Source: Paludibacteraceae bacterium (GTDB lineage Bacteria > Bacteroidota > Bacteroidia > Bacteroidales > Paludibacteraceae). Taken from it: 64,000 bases of DNA. The stretch is from positions 1-64,000 of the forward strand of contig JAFGVV010000012.1 of assembly GCA_016937795.1 (NCBI GenBank), in the 5' to 3' direction. This document shows, one piece after another, positions 18,953-27,890 of this stretch (positions within the stretch are counted from its first letter, which is position 1; each line of letters begins with the position of its first letter). Position numbers and translations under genes: made by a program. Below the pieces are notes generated by a model. That model saw only the letters and a list, made by a program, of their open reading frames with translations, was not told where the DNA came from and did not search any database.

Positions 18953-20071
18953 TTATTTTACAATTTTATATACATTTCCGGGAAGGCATTTGACCATTCC
19001 TTTAAATTCCAGCTCGAGCAACATAGCCGATGTTTTGCTGACCGATTGATTTGTTTTCAGCGACAGCTCGTTCATTTGCAACCCATTAGCCTGCTGCCGC
19101 AAGATGCCTACCAGTATTTGCTCCTCATCAGTCAAATCCATAAAGAGAGATGTCTGCACAGGTTGTATTTTGTTTTCGCAAGTATTCTCCCACGACATAA
19201 ATTTCACCAAATCGTCCGTTGATTCAATAAGTGCGGCTTTATTATTTTTAATCAATGTATTACATCCGGCCGAGTACAGATCAGTAACCCGTCCGGGGAA
19301 TGCAAACACATCGCGGTTATATTCATTTGCAGCTTCGGCAGTTATAAGTGCACCACCACGCGAAGCCGATTCGACAACAATTGTGACATCACTTAAGCCT
19401 GCAATAATTCTGTTGCGTTGTACAAAATTTGGTCTATCGGGATTTGTCCCACTGATATATTCGGTGAGCAACATGCCATTGTCAATCAGTCGGGCAGCAG
19501 TAGGTCGGTGTGCCGAAGGATAAATACGGTCGAGCCCGTGACCCACTACAGCTATGGTTGGCATTCCGGCATCGAGGGCAGCTTTGTGTGCACAGATATC
19601 CACGCCATAAGCCAGACCACTTACAATCACACAAGGTGGTTCGAGAGTTGCAAGCCCGGACACAAGTTTCCTGCAATTTTCTTTTCCCTCATCAGTCGCA
19701 TTTCGCGTACCTACTATGGCTACAAATCGCGCCTGATTCAAATTACAATTACCTCTACTGTAAAGCATTATTGGCGAATCGGCACATTCCTTAAGACGAT
19801 AAGGATATTCACGATCGGTAAAATAGAGAGCTTGAACATTATTCTTTATAATAAAATCAACTTCGTCGTGTGCCCGTTGCAAAACATCTTGTTGTACTAT
19901 TTCTTTCGAGATAATATCTCCGATACCGGGGATTTTTGCCAGATTCTGAGCCTTTTCGGTAAAAATTGCTTCTTCGTTGCCCAGATAAGCAATCAGATTT
20001 TTGGCCAAAGCAGGTCCTACGCCTTTGATTAGTGTAAGTCCAATACGGTAAACAATTGGATCGTAATTCAT
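18953..20071 (-). CDS. dprA: DNA-processing protein DprA
   Basis: 372 residues. Order of parts: N-terminal helix-hairpin-helix/SAM-like region (GVGPALAKNLIAYLG, IPGIGDIISKEI), Rossmann-like DprA core with VAIVGTRNATDEGKEN, IVSGLAYGVDICAHKAAL, NRIIAGLSDVTIVVESASRGG and FAFPGR, and a C-terminal winged-helix domain (from about 310). DprA binds incoming single-stranded DNA and loads RecA during natural transformation. It overlaps the upstream vanZ gene by four bases (ATGA-type). Confidence 0.95.
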   Translation of the reverse strand: MNYDPIVYRIGLTLIKGVGPALAKNLIAYLGNEEAIFTEKAQNLAKIPGIGDIISKEIVQQDVLQRAHDEVDFIIKNNVQALYFTDREYPYRLKECADSPIMLYSRGNCNLNQARFVAIVGTRNATDEGKENCRKLVSGLATLEPPCVIVSGLAYGVDICAHKAALDAGMPTIAVVGHGLDRIYPSAHRPTAARLIDNGMLLTEYISGTNPDRPNFVQRNRIIAGLSDVTIVVESASRGGALITAEAANEYNRDVFAFPGRVTDLYSAGCNTLIKNNKAALIESTDDLVKFMSWENTCENKIQPVQTSLFMDLTDEEQILVGILRQQANGLQMNELSLKTNQSVSKTSAMLLELEFKGMVKCLPGNVYKIVK

Positions 20072-20463
20072 ATATGGCTGATTTTCTTTCTAAAAAACAT
20101 GCTAAAGCTCACAGCCACTACAATTCCAGTAATGTCGGCAAACCAGTCGGCCCACTCAGCCGAACGAGGATAAAACCATGACTGCTGCACTATTTCGATA
20201 ATTCCACCCAGCAAAACCGGATATACCAAACAAAAAAGATAAAAATGCGATTCCTTATAGCCTTTGAACCTATGAGCTCGAAAAAAATCGATACACAATG
20301 CCAGCCCTAACACAAAAAACATCATAAAATGAACCAACTTATCGGCATGAGGGATCTCAGCTACAGGCATTCTCCGAAACTCAGATGGAGAAGCAAATGA
20401 AAGATAAAACACTCCCAATGTTGTAATAATTGACTTTAGATATTTGTATATAAATTTGAACAT
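20068..20463 (-). CDS. VanZ-like small membrane protein
   Basis: 131 residues with about four membrane segments. The pattern PHADKLVHFMMFFVLGLALC, then GGIIEIVQQSWFYPRSAEWADWFADITGIVVA, is typical of the VanZ-like family (conserved DKxxH, E-xx-Q and D-xxxN/T-xxG positions). The biochemical role of short VanZ proteins is not settled. Its last four bases overlap the dprA start, so the two are translationally coupled. Confidence 0.85.
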   Translation of the reverse strand: MFKFIYKYLKSIITTLGVFYLSFASPSEFRRMPVAEIPHADKLVHFMMFFVLGLALCIDFFRAHRFKGYKESHFYLFCLVYPVLLGGIIEIVQQSWFYPRSAEWADWFADITGIVVAVSFSMFFRKKISHI

Positions 20464-20528
20464 TACAAAATGTATGACTCCTAAGCCGATTTTTTCAGTT
20501 TAAAATGCAATTTAAAGAAACGATTTTA

Positions 20529-20536
20529 TATCTTTG
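20529..20536 (+). promoter_or_regulatory. Possible -7 box for the M48 protease gene
   Basis: TATCTTTG matches the Bacteroidota consensus in the divergent gap between the VanZ gene and the M48 gene. It would give a leader of about 155 bases. No convincing TTG box was found upstream. Confidence 0.4.
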
Positions 20537-20697
20537 CAAAGATAAATTTTTGAATACAATTATCACTCAATTGTAGCTTTTATTTTTTTATCACTTCTGA
20601 ATTTATGCATTAAACACCTCAAAAAAAGCACATTCAGACAGTACTAAGAAACATGTGAACAATAAAACAAACTAATAGTTATAAAAAAATTAAAGTC

Positions 20698-21492
20698 ATG
20701 AAACGAATTGCATTATTCCTTGGCATTGTACTTTTCCTTGGAGCCTGTTCGAGTGTTATGATAACAGGTCGCCGTCAACTTTTACTGGTTTCGGATGCCG
20801 AAGTACTAAGCATGAGTGCTACAGCTTACAAACAGTTTATCGACTCGGTACCTGCATCGAAAGACCTGCAAAACTCTGCATTAGTAAGCAAAGTGGGCGA
20901 TAATATTGCTAATGCAGTATTTACTTACATGAAAAACAACAATCTTGCTGCTGACACCTCAAATTATGCATGGGAATTTCGTTTGGTGCAGGACACTACA
21001 GTGAATGCATTTTGTATGCCTGGTGGAAAAGTGGTTTTCTTCGAAGGAATATTGCCAATGACACAGACCGAAGCCGGAATGGCCGTGGTTATGGGACATG
21101 AAATTGCACACGCCGTGGCTAAGCACAGCAACGAGCGACTAAGTCAGCAAATGGTGGCTTCGTTTGGTGCCGGACTTGCCGATATGCTTTTGGCCAATCG
21201 TTCGGCTGCAACGCGTCAGACCATTAATATTTTGTACGGAATTGGTGCTCAGGTGGGTGTTATTTTGCCTTACTCGCGCAAACACGAATACGAAGCCGAC
21301 CGCCTGGGACTGATTTTTATGGCTATGGCCGGTTACGATCCTAACGAAGCTGTGACTTTTTGGCAACGAATGGCGGGCGATGGCACGGGCTCGACTCTTG
21401 AGTTTATGAGCACTCACCCTTCGGACGGAAACAGAATTGCTAAAATGAAAGAAGTGATTCCCGAAGCAATGAAGTATTACAACAAACAATAA
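20698..21492 (+). CDS. M48 family metalloprotease lipoprotein
   Basis: 264 residues. The N-terminus MKRIALFLGIVLFLGAC has a lipobox with Cys17, so a lipoprotein is expected. The zinc motif HEIAH is in VVMGHEIAHAVAKHSNERL and the third ligand is in HEYEADRLG, the M48 pattern. Relatives such as LoiP and BepA act in outer-membrane protein quality control in the periplasm; a similar role here is inferred. The gene stands alone, divergent from the VanZ gene and convergent with an rRNA pseudouridine synthase, with a shared terminator. Confidence 0.92.
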   Translation: MKRIALFLGIVLFLGACSSVMITGRRQLLLVSDAEVLSMSATAYKQFIDSVPASKDLQNSALVSKVGDNIANAVFTYMKNNNLAADTSNYAWEFRLVQDTTVNAFCMPGGKVVFFEGILPMTQTEAGMAVVMGHEIAHAVAKHSNERLSQQMVASFGAGLADMLLANRSAATRQTINILYGIGAQVGVILPYSRKHEYEADRLGLIFMAMAGYDPNEAVTFWQRMAGDGTGSTLEFMSTHPSDGNRIAKMKEVIPEAMKYYNKQ

Positions 21493-21506
21493 CTAAAAAA
21501 TCGAAG

Positions 21507-21546
21507 ACAAAGGACGCAGGTAGAAATTTTCACCTGCGTCCTTTGT
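21507..21546. terminator. Bidirectional terminator between the M48 gene and rluF
   Basis: A 15-bp perfect stem, 21507-21521 with 21532-21546 (core AAAGGACGCAGGT), has a 10-base loop. On the minus strand the arm also encodes the last codons of the RluF-like protein (NKGRR and the stop TGA at 21530-21532), so the terminator is part of the coding sequence. Confidence 0.75.
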
Positions 21547-22504
21547 TTCGTGAAGAAGCATTACGGCTTCCTCCATACGGTTTGCCTTTCGCCCCTGCAC
21601 CCGATTGCTTGTCGCGCAATTCGCGCGATTTGGGATTTACGTGAGGCTGCTTTTCAGCTTTCTTATTTGACCTTGTGCTCGTTTTGGCAACCTTATCAAA
21701 AGTAGTTCCGGAGCTCCCGGGCTGTTCACTTTTCAATGCATTTGGCCGCTTGGGTTCCTTTGTGGTCTGCATTTTCAAATCGTCGGACGACGAATTGGCA
21801 ATCGCCTCCATAATCTGCGCAATTTCTTTATCCTCAAGCAAACGCCATTCGCCTACAGGAAGTCCTTTGAGCGTGACATTCATAATGCGAACTCTCTCAA
21901 GCTTTACAACTTCGTAGCCAAAATACTCGCACATACGACGAATCTGACGATTAAGTCCCTGAATAAGTGTAATGCGAAAGATATTGGTGGTTTCCTTTGT
22001 CACTTTACACTTTTTGGTAACTTCGCCCAGAATTGGAACTCCGTTACTCATGCGCTGAATAAATTCTTCGGTAATGGGCTTGTCAACCGTCACCACATAT
22101 TCTTTTTCGTGCTGATTGCCGGCACGTAGAATTTTATTTACAATATTCCCGTCGTTGGTAAGAAACAGAAGCCCCTGCGAATCTTTGTCGAGACGACCAA
22201 TAGGGAAAATACGTTCGTGAAAACCAATATAACTTACCACTGAATCTTTTGCACCAATTTCGGTGGTAGTTACCAATCCCACAGGCTTGTTGAAGGCCAA
22301 CAACACAAAACTTTCGGCATCGCGTGCTTCCACTAAGTTTCCACTAAGCAAAACCTTGTCGAATGCCGGCGAAACCATATCGCCAATTTTGGCACGACGA
22401 CCATTAATGGTCACATGTCCGGTTTCGATGTACTTGTCGGCTTCGCGACGCGAACAAACTCCGCTATCGCTTATAAATTTATTTAAACGTGTTTTTTCGC
22501 TCAT
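21530..22504 (-). CDS. RsuA/RluF-type rRNA pseudouridine synthase with basic tail
   Basis: 324 residues. An S4 domain (about 3-50, [21 protein letters not shown]) precedes a catalytic domain with [20 protein letters not shown] (the Asp of GRLD is catalytic) and [14 protein letters not shown]. Up to about residue 235 it resembles RluF/RluB. The final 90 residues are low complexity, rich in Lys, Arg, Ser and Gly, and probably disordered, perhaps RNA-binding. The exact rRNA uridine is uncertain. It has its own promoter in the gap after the Nudix gene. Confidence 0.9.
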   Translation of the reverse strand: MSEKTRLNKFISDSGVCSRREADKYIETGHVTINGRRAKIGDMVSPAFDKVLLSGNLVEARDAESFVLLAFNKPVGLVTTTEIGAKDSVVSYIGFHERIFPIGRLDKDSQGLLFLTNDGNIVNKILRAGNQHEKEYVVTVDKPITEEFIQRMSNGVPILGEVTKKCKVTKETTNIFRITLIQGLNRQIRRMCEYFGYEVVKLERVRIMNVTLKGLPVGEWRLLEDKEIAQIMEAIANSSSDDLKMQTTKEPKRPNALKSEQPGSSGTTFDKVAKTSTRSNKKAEKQPHVNPKSRELRDKQSGAGAKGKPYGGSRNASSRNKGRR

Positions 22505-22523
22505 AAGAAGCTTGTTTTTTTTG

Positions 22524-22551
22524 CAAAGATACTATCTTATTCGGTATTCAA
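22524..22551 (-). promoter_or_regulatory. Promoter of the RluF-like gene
   Basis: On the minus strand TTG (22551-22549), 17 bases, then TATCTTTG (22531-22524). The TTG lies within the last codons of the Nudix gene. The leader to the ATG at 22504 would be very short, about 10-15 bases. Confidence 0.5.
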
Positions 22552-23169
22552 TACATCAATCAGCTCTGTAACCACCATTGCACTTGCGCCCCAAAGGTCG
22601 GCATTGGGCAATTTATAATAATGCGCCCGAACCGTTTCCGTAGTGGAAGGCACCTGAAAATCTTTTTCTCCCACCACATTTGGCTGCAAAAATTCGTCGA
22701 AATCGAATTCCAGAATCTCAGCAACCTCCCGCTCATCAATTTTATACCGAGGCCTTTGGGGCAGATAACCCACAAAAATACTGATCAGAAAATTGCTGGG
22801 TGGCACATAAATATCGGTAAGCCGCCCGAGCAATTCAATTTTACCACGCGTAATGCCAATTTCTTCTTCTATTTCGCGAAAAGCTGTATTCTCCACAGTT
22901 ATATCAAAATCTTCGAATCGCCCACCCGGAAAAGCAATTTGTCCTGCATGAATGCCTACATACATACCACGACGAATGAAAACGATTTTTAATTTATCAT
23001 TTTCATGAAAAAACAATATCATCACAGCACTTTTCTTTGCTTCCTGTTTAGTTTTGAGGTACGAAGCAATTTCCTCTGCACGACTATCGGGTGCTAACTT
23101 CAGGTGCGACAACAAGCCGGGCAGTTTGCCACTTAACTTTCGACGAATATAGTCAGGAGTCATTGTCAT
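22537..23169 (-). CDS. Nudix hydrolase, CoA pyrophosphatase (NudL) type
   Basis: 210 residues. The Nudix box is the NudL-like variant, AFPGGRFEDFDITVENTAF followed by REIEEEIGI, with the REIEEE metal-binding core intact. The FLISIFVGYLP segment fits CoA-type members. Such enzymes cleave CoA to 3',5'-ADP and phosphopantetheine; the substrate assignment is by resemblance. Two Met codons at positions 1 and 3 are both possible starts. It lies between sufD and the RluF-like gene on the same strand. Confidence 0.88.
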   Translation of the reverse strand: MTMTPDYIRRKLSGKLPGLLSHLKLAPDSRAEEIASYLKTKQEAKKSAVMILFFHENDKLKIVFIRRGMYVGIHAGQIAFPGGRFEDFDITVENTAFREIEEEIGITRGKIELLGRLTDIYVPPSNFLISIFVGYLPQRPRYKIDEREVAEILEFDFDEFLQPNVVGEKDFQVPSTTETVRAHYYKLPNADLWGASAMVVTELIDVLNTE

Positions 23170-23272
23170 TTCTTTTCGAATAATTATTACAAAGTGAAAA
23201 AGGATTTTCAGAAAGCATAGCTATTTTCTGAAAATCCCTTATTGTTTTTAGCATTGAGCCATTTGAATCTGA

Positions 23273-24613
23273 TTACTGACAAATCACGCAGCCTTCGCAT
23301 TTCGAAAGTTCACCACGCAAACGCTTTTCAACCAACATTTTCATTCTATCCTGCAAAGCATCGATACGGATATGCTCCATCACGTCGGCAGTAAAAGCAA
23401 ACATCAGCAGCAATCGAGCTTCTTTTTCAGGAATTCCGCGCTGACGCATGTAGAACATGGCCGATTCGTCGAGTTGACCAATGGTGGCTCCATGCGAACA
23501 TTTCACATCGTCGGCATAAATTTCGAGCTGTGGTTTGGTGCGCATTTTGGCTGTACGGTTTAGCAGAATATTTTTATTAGTCTGGTAAGCCTGCGTTTTT
23601 TGCGCATCGCGTGCCACATACAATTCGCCTGTAAATCCACCTTTCGACACATCGTCGAGCACATATTTAAACAACTCTGTACTGTGACAGTTGGGTTTAT
23701 TGTGCCGTATAGAAGTGTAATTATCCACCTGCTGATTTTTGTCGCCCACCACCATACCGCAAAGTGTGGTTTCGCAATGCTCGCCATTGATACCTATTTC
23801 GATGGTATTGCGCGTCACTCCATTGTGCAGCGTCATTATGTTTCCAAGCACAATCGACGACGCTTTCTGGTCGATAAGCAAAGTAGAAAGATTGGTGGTT
23901 CTGTTGTGCGTATTTTCGAGCTTGTAATGTTCGTAAGTAGCATATTCGTTCACAAAAACCTCAGTCACGCGGTTGGTCACAAAACGCACATCGTCCATTG
24001 TGTGGTCGCACACCAGCAACTGCGCTTTGGCATTTTTCTCCAGAATAATCAGATTATGACTATTAGCCATAAAATCCACATCCGAACGCATGATGTTGAT
24101 CAACTGCACAGGGCGGTCGAGTTGGATATTTTCAGGCACATACATAAAAAATCCATCCTGCGCAAAAGCACCGTTAAAGGCTACAAGACCATCGTTTTTT
24201 GTGGCCGTAAGCTTTCCGTAATACTTTTCGACCAAAGCCGGATATTTCTCCGCAGCTTCACGAAGGGAGCAAATAATCACACTTTCGGGCAATTCATCAT
24301 TGCGTTTATCATTCACCGGATAAAAACCATCATTCAGCACAAAATATAAATAGGACTGAATACCGGGCACATCGCATTTGAAAACCTGATAAGGATTTAC
24401 CGGTATATCCAAACGATTAATATTCAAACCATAATCGTACGAAAGCGCATCAGTCAGGTCGGTATATTTGTACTTTTCGAGCTTAGTTGTGGGAAATCCC
24501 AGCTTCTCGAAAAGCGCAAATGAAGCATCACGACTCACATTCATCAACGATGACGAATGTTTTTTGATGGTTTCGTGATACTGTTTATATAAGTTGATAT
24601 ATTGTTTTTCCAT
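23273..24613 (-). CDS. sufD: Fe-S cluster assembly protein SufD
   Basis: 446 residues from the ATG at 24613 (MEKQYINLYKQYHETIKK). The frame stays open upstream through a 12-bp tandem duplication (MVKNMVKN) into an intergenic repeat, so starts at 24625 (ATG) or 24637 (GTG) are formally possible but less likely. The C-terminal beta-helix contains DDVKCSHGATIGQLDESAMFY with the expected His. The last residues are CEGCVICQ. SufD forms the SufBC2D scaffold. It is 911 bases from sufC, separated by repeats and a GxxExxY gene. Confidence 0.94.
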   Translation of the reverse strand: MEKQYINLYKQYHETIKKHSSSLMNVSRDASFALFEKLGFPTTKLEKYKYTDLTDALSYDYGLNINRLDIPVNPYQVFKCDVPGIQSYLYFVLNDGFYPVNDKRNDELPESVIICSLREAAEKYPALVEKYYGKLTATKNDGLVAFNGAFAQDGFFMYVPENIQLDRPVQLINIMRSDVDFMANSHNLIILEKNAKAQLLVCDHTMDDVRFVTNRVTEVFVNEYATYEHYKLENTHNRTTNLSTLLIDQKASSIVLGNIMTLHNGVTRNTIEIGINGEHCETTLCGMVVGDKNQQVDNYTSIRHNKPNCHSTELFKYVLDDVSKGGFTGELYVARDAQKTQAYQTNKNILLNRTAKMRTKPQLEIYADDVKCSHGATIGQLDESAMFYMRQRGIPEKEARLLLMFAFTADVMEHIRIDALQDRMKMLVEKRLRGELSKCEGCVICQ

Positions 24614-24626
24614 ATTTTTTACCATA

Positions 24627-24880
24627 TTTTTTACCACTAAGGCACTAAGAATACACTAAGTTTCACCAAGATATTTTTTTGTTTTCTATCACTAAGCCAC
24701 TAAGAATACACTAAGCTACACTAAATTGCTCGTTAATTTACAGCTTAATCTACCAAAACCCTTAGTGTCTCTAAGTGAACTAAGTGCCTTAGTGGTTAAT
24801 AATAAGTTACACTTCTTTGATAGTTTATTTCAACCAGAACTCTTAGTGTTTCTTAATGAACTTAGTGCCTTAGTGGTGAA
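24627..24880. repeat. Inverted-repeat block between sufD and the GxxExxY gene
   Basis: It contains two forward copies of an ACCACTAAGGCACTAAG-type unit (24633-24660 and 24687-24724, the second degenerate) and two inverted copies ending CTTAGTGCCTTAGTGG (24761-24799 and 24842-24880). The forward-forward-reverse-reverse order allows long stem structures in the transcript. Bases 24627-24666 recur as a 40-bp identical copy at 25328-25367. Confidence 0.9.
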
Positions 24881-24905
24881 AATCTTACCCTACCATAATT
24901 ATCAA

Positions 24906-25316
24906 TTACTCTTTTTTTAGTTCTGCAAATTTATCTGTTACTAATGGAACGAGTCCCGATTTTACTATATTATCGCAATTGAAATTTATAAGCAAACCTT
25001 TTGCAATTCCAGTCAGTTTCAGATATGTCAGCAATTGTGCTTTATGAACTGGATGAATTGCTTCAACAGATTTTAACTCTACAATTATGCAATTATTTAC
25101 TACAATATCTAATTTCAATTCAGTATTAAGAAGTTTCCCCTTGTAAATTAATGGAATTTTTTCCTGAGACTCAACCAACATTCCATTTCTTTTAATTTCT
25201 TCAATAAGACACTCTTCGTAAACTGATTCAAGCAGCCCCGGTCCTAATTGTTTGTGAACCTCAATGGCACAACCAACAATATCATAAGCTATATCATTCA
25301 GTTCTTTTTGCGTCAT
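24906..25316 (-). CDS. GxxExxY family protein (PD-(D/E)XK nuclease-like fold)
   Basis: 136 residues. The family motif GxxExxY appears as GLLESVYEECL, and the later LKLDIVVNNCIIVELKSVEAI with D and ExK fits the PD-(D/E)XK nuclease-like core. The N-terminal AYDIVGCAIEVHKQLGPG is also standard for the family. The function of GxxExxY proteins is not established. It sits inside the suf operon between sufC and sufD, flanked on both sides by related repeat blocks, and is probably an insertion into an ancestral sufBCD operon. Confidence 0.93.
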   Translation of the reverse strand: MTQKELNDIAYDIVGCAIEVHKQLGPGLLESVYEECLIEEIKRNGMLVESQEKIPLIYKGKLLNTELKLDIVVNNCIIVELKSVEAIHPVHKAQLLTYLKLTGIAKGLLINFNCDNIVKSGLVPLVTDKFAELKKE

Positions 25317-25327
25317 ATAATAATAGT

Positions 25328-25526
25328 TTTTTTACCACTAAGGCACTAAGAATACACTAAGTTTCACTAAATTAATTTGTTGATATTTTAACCATAAAGG
25401 TATTAAGAAGGCACTAAATTATTTATTGTTTTTTGTCACTAAAAAAAGATAATTTCCACACAAAAGACAAACTATTTTAACCATACCTCTTAGTGTATCT
25501 TTGTGCACTTAGTGCCTTAGTGGTTA
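25328..25526. repeat. Inverted-repeat block between the GxxExxY gene and sufC
   Basis: One forward unit (25334-25361), one decayed forward unit (about 25388-25420) and one inverted unit (25489-25526) of the same ACCACTAAGGCACTAAG family. The inverted unit includes the sufC stop codon (TAA, 25526-25524). Its first 40 bases are identical to 24627-24666 on the other side of the GxxExxY gene. Confidence 0.9.
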
Positions 25527-26279
25527 AATACTACCCACTTCCTGTTTAATCCAGTCGTACCCTTTTTCTTCGAGTTCGAGTGCCAGGTTCTTGTCTCCGG
25601 TTTTTACAATGCGACCATCATAAAGCACATGCACAAAATCGGGTACAATATAATCGAGCAAACGCTGATAGTGAGTAATCACGATAGTGGCATTGTCGGG
25701 ACGTTTGAGTTTATTTACACCATTGGCTACAATACGAAGTGCATCAATGTCGAGACCCGAATCAGTTTCGTCGAGAATGCTGAGCTTCGGATCGAGCATA
25801 GCCATTTGAAAAATCTCGTTGCGCTTTTTCTCACCACCCGAGAAACCTTCGTTAACCGAACGGTTGGTGAGTTTGTTGTCCATTTCCACGAGTTCCTTTT
25901 TCTCGCGCATCAAACGCAGGAAATCTGTTGCCGAAATTGGATCCTGACCACGATATTTACGCTGCTCGTTGATAGCAGTACGCATAAAGTTCACCATGCT
26001 TACGCCGGGTATTTCAACGGGATACTGAAAACTAAGGAAAATACCCTCGTTGGCACGTTCTTCCGGGGCCAGTTCCAGCAGGTCTTTTCCGTGAAAGCTC
26101 ACTTCACCATGCGTTACTTCGAACGATGGATGCCCCGTAAGTACCGATGCAAGTGTTGATTTTCCGGCTCCGTTCGGACCCATAATAGCGTGAATTTCGC
26201 CCGGACGAACTTCCAGGCTCAGTCCTTTTAATATTTCTTTGCCATCAATATTGGCATGTAAGTTTTTAATTTCAAGCAT
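25524..26279 (-). CDS. sufC: Fe-S cluster assembly ATPase SufC
   Basis: 251 residues, standard length. Walker A is GPNGAGKST, the ABC signature region is FSGGEKKRNE, and Walker B is LSILDETDSGLDIDAL, with ITHYQRLL as the switch His. SufC powers conformational changes of the SufBC2D scaffold. Its start codon abuts an inverted repeat shared with the sufB end, and its stop lies in another repeat. Confidence 0.96.
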   Translation of the reverse strand: MLEIKNLHANIDGKEILKGLSLEVRPGEIHAIMGPNGAGKSTLASVLTGHPSFEVTHGEVSFHGKDLLELAPEERANEGIFLSFQYPVEIPGVSMVNFMRTAINEQRKYRGQDPISATDFLRLMREKKELVEMDNKLTNRSVNEGFSGGEKKRNEIFQMAMLDPKLSILDETDSGLDIDALRIVANGVNKLKRPDNATIVITHYQRLLDYIVPDFVHVLYDGRIVKTGDKNLALELEEKGYDWIKQEVGSI

Positions 26280-26387
26280 AACCCCTACCCCCTAAAGGGG
26301 AATTAAATTAGTTTTGTTTTGTATATTTTTGATTATTCATAAATGTCAGTCGTATTTCCCTTTCTCCCCTTTAGGGGTTGGGGGTTA
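26278..26387. repeat. Inverted repeat pair spanning the sufB stop and sufC start
   Basis: Bases 26278-26303 (core CCCCCTAAAGGGGA) and 26361-26387 (core TCCCCTTTAGGGG) are inverted copies about 57 bases apart. The first overlaps the sufC ATG region, the second includes the sufB TAA (26387-26385). In the transcript they can pair and would enclose the sufC ribosome-binding region. Confidence 0.85.
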
Positions 26388-27821
26388 TCCCACTGATCCT
26401 TCCAGCGTTATTTGCAGCAGTTTTTGTGCTTCTACCGCAAATTCCATTGGTAATTTATTTAGTACTTCCTTCGCATATCCGTTCACAATAAGCCCCACCG
26501 CATCTTCAGTTGAAATACCGCGCTGATTGCAATAAAAAATCTGATCCTCACTGATTTTCGAGGTAGTTGCTTCGTGTTCCACAATGGCTGTTTCGTTATT
26601 TACTTCCATGTATGGAAAAGTATGCGCTCCGCATTTATCACTTAATAAAAGGCTGTCGCACTGCGAGAAGTTGCGGGCATTTTCGGCCTTTGCTCCTACG
26701 CGAACCAAACCACGATAACTGTTGTTGCTTACGCCTGCCGAAATACCTTTCGACAAAATATGACTACGCGTATTACGTCCCAAATGAATCATTTTTGTGC
26801 CTGTGTCGGCCTGCTGATGATGGTTGGTTACCGCTACTGAATAAAATTCAGCCGACGAGTTGTCGCCCTGAAGTATGCAACTCGGGTATTTCCAGGTAAT
26901 GGCCGAACCTGTTTCTACCTGCGTCCACGATACTTTTGAATTTTCGCCTTTACAAATAGCACGTTTGGTCACAAAGTTATATACTCCTCCACTGCCGTTT
27001 TTGTCGCCGGGATACCAGTTTTGTACAGTTGAATATTTTACTTCTGCATTTTTCATAAGTACAATTTCAACAATGGCGGCATGCAGCTGATTCTCATCGC
27101 GACTTGGAGCTGTACAACCTTCGAGATAGGACACATAGCTGTCTTCGTCGGCCACGATCAACGTGCGTTCAAACTGTCCGGTATTCACAGCGTTGATACG
27201 GAAATAAGTAGAGAGCTCCATCGGGCAACGAACACCTTTGGGAATATACACAAACGATCCATCGCTGAAAACAGCCGAGTTGAGCGCTGCAAAAAAATTA
27301 TCGGTCACCGGCACTACCGACGACATATATTTCTGAATCAAATCAGGGTGATGTTCCACCGCATCGCTGAACGAACAAAAAATGATACCTTTTTCGGCCA
27401 ATGTTTCTTTAAAAGTTGTTTTCACCGAAACACTGTCCATAACCGCATCCACAGCAATGCCCGAAAGAGCCATTTGTTCTTCGAGCGGAATGCCGAGTTT
27501 GTTGAAAGTATTCAACAATTCAGGGTCGACCTCGTCGAGACTTTTTGGTCCGTTAGTACGCGGTGCAGCATAGTACGAAATTGACTGATAATCTATTTCC
27601 GGTATTTTGAGATGAGCCCATTCGGGCATTTTCATTTCTTTCCATTTGCGAAATGCATTGAGACGATAGTCAAGCATCCATTCCGGCTCATTTTTCTTGG
27701 CCGAAATAAGACGAACTACATTCTCATCTAGACCTATTGGGATAATATCAGTCTCAATTTCAGTAGTAAATCCGTATTTATATTCGCTTTGGGTTACTTC
27801 GTGTAATATATCTTCTGCCAT
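26385..27821 (-). CDS. sufB: Fe-S cluster assembly protein SufB
   Basis: 478 residues, standard length. Hallmarks include [62 protein letters not shown] and [23 protein letters not shown]. SufB is the cluster-building subunit of SufBC2D, and the conserved Cys of SDKCGAHT is present. First gene of the leftward suf operon, divergent from the TetR gene. No sufS or sufE gene follows within this window. Confidence 0.97.
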   Translation of the reverse strand: MAEDILHEVTQSEYKYGFTTEIETDIIPIGLDENVVRLISAKKNEPEWMLDYRLNAFRKWKEMKMPEWAHLKIPEIDYQSISYYAAPRTNGPKSLDEVDPELLNTFNKLGIPLEEQMALSGIAVDAVMDSVSVKTTFKETLAEKGIIFCSFSDAVEHHPDLIQKYMSSVVPVTDNFFAALNSAVFSDGSFVYIPKGVRCPMELSTYFRINAVNTGQFERTLIVADEDSYVSYLEGCTAPSRDENQLHAAIVEIVLMKNAEVKYSTVQNWYPGDKNGSGGVYNFVTKRAICKGENSKVSWTQVETGSAITWKYPSCILQGDNSSAEFYSVAVTNHHQQADTGTKMIHLGRNTRSHILSKGISAGVSNNSYRGLVRVGAKAENARNFSQCDSLLLSDKCGAHTFPYMEVNNETAIVEHEATTSKISEDQIFYCNQRGISTEDAVGLIVNGYAKEVLNKLPMEFAVEAQKLLQITLEGSVG

Positions 27822-27882
27822 AATTATTTAAATTCATTTTTTCAATTCACTCTAACTTGCAGGAGCTGATTGAAACAATTTG

Positions 27883-27890
27883 CAAAAATA
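27883..27890 (-). promoter_or_regulatory. Possible -7 box of the suf operon
   Basis: TATTTTTG on the minus strand matches TAnnTTTG, about 62 bases before the sufB ATG. The upstream element is not clear. The 351-base divergent gap 27822-28172 otherwise shows no gene. Confidence 0.4.

Noticed and set aside
23600..24349. 249-codon plus-strand frame antisense to sufD
   Set aside because: A shadow of a well-supported gene on the other strand; His- and Ile-rich with no domain.
24726..24920. 64-codon plus-strand frame in the suf repeats
   Set aside because: It simply translates two inverted repeat copies (LSALVV-type echoes) and overlaps the start of the antisense GxxExxY region.
24627..25526. CRISPR array in the suf gaps
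   Set aside because: Repeats occur in both orientations with irregular spacing and decayed copies, and there are no cas genes.
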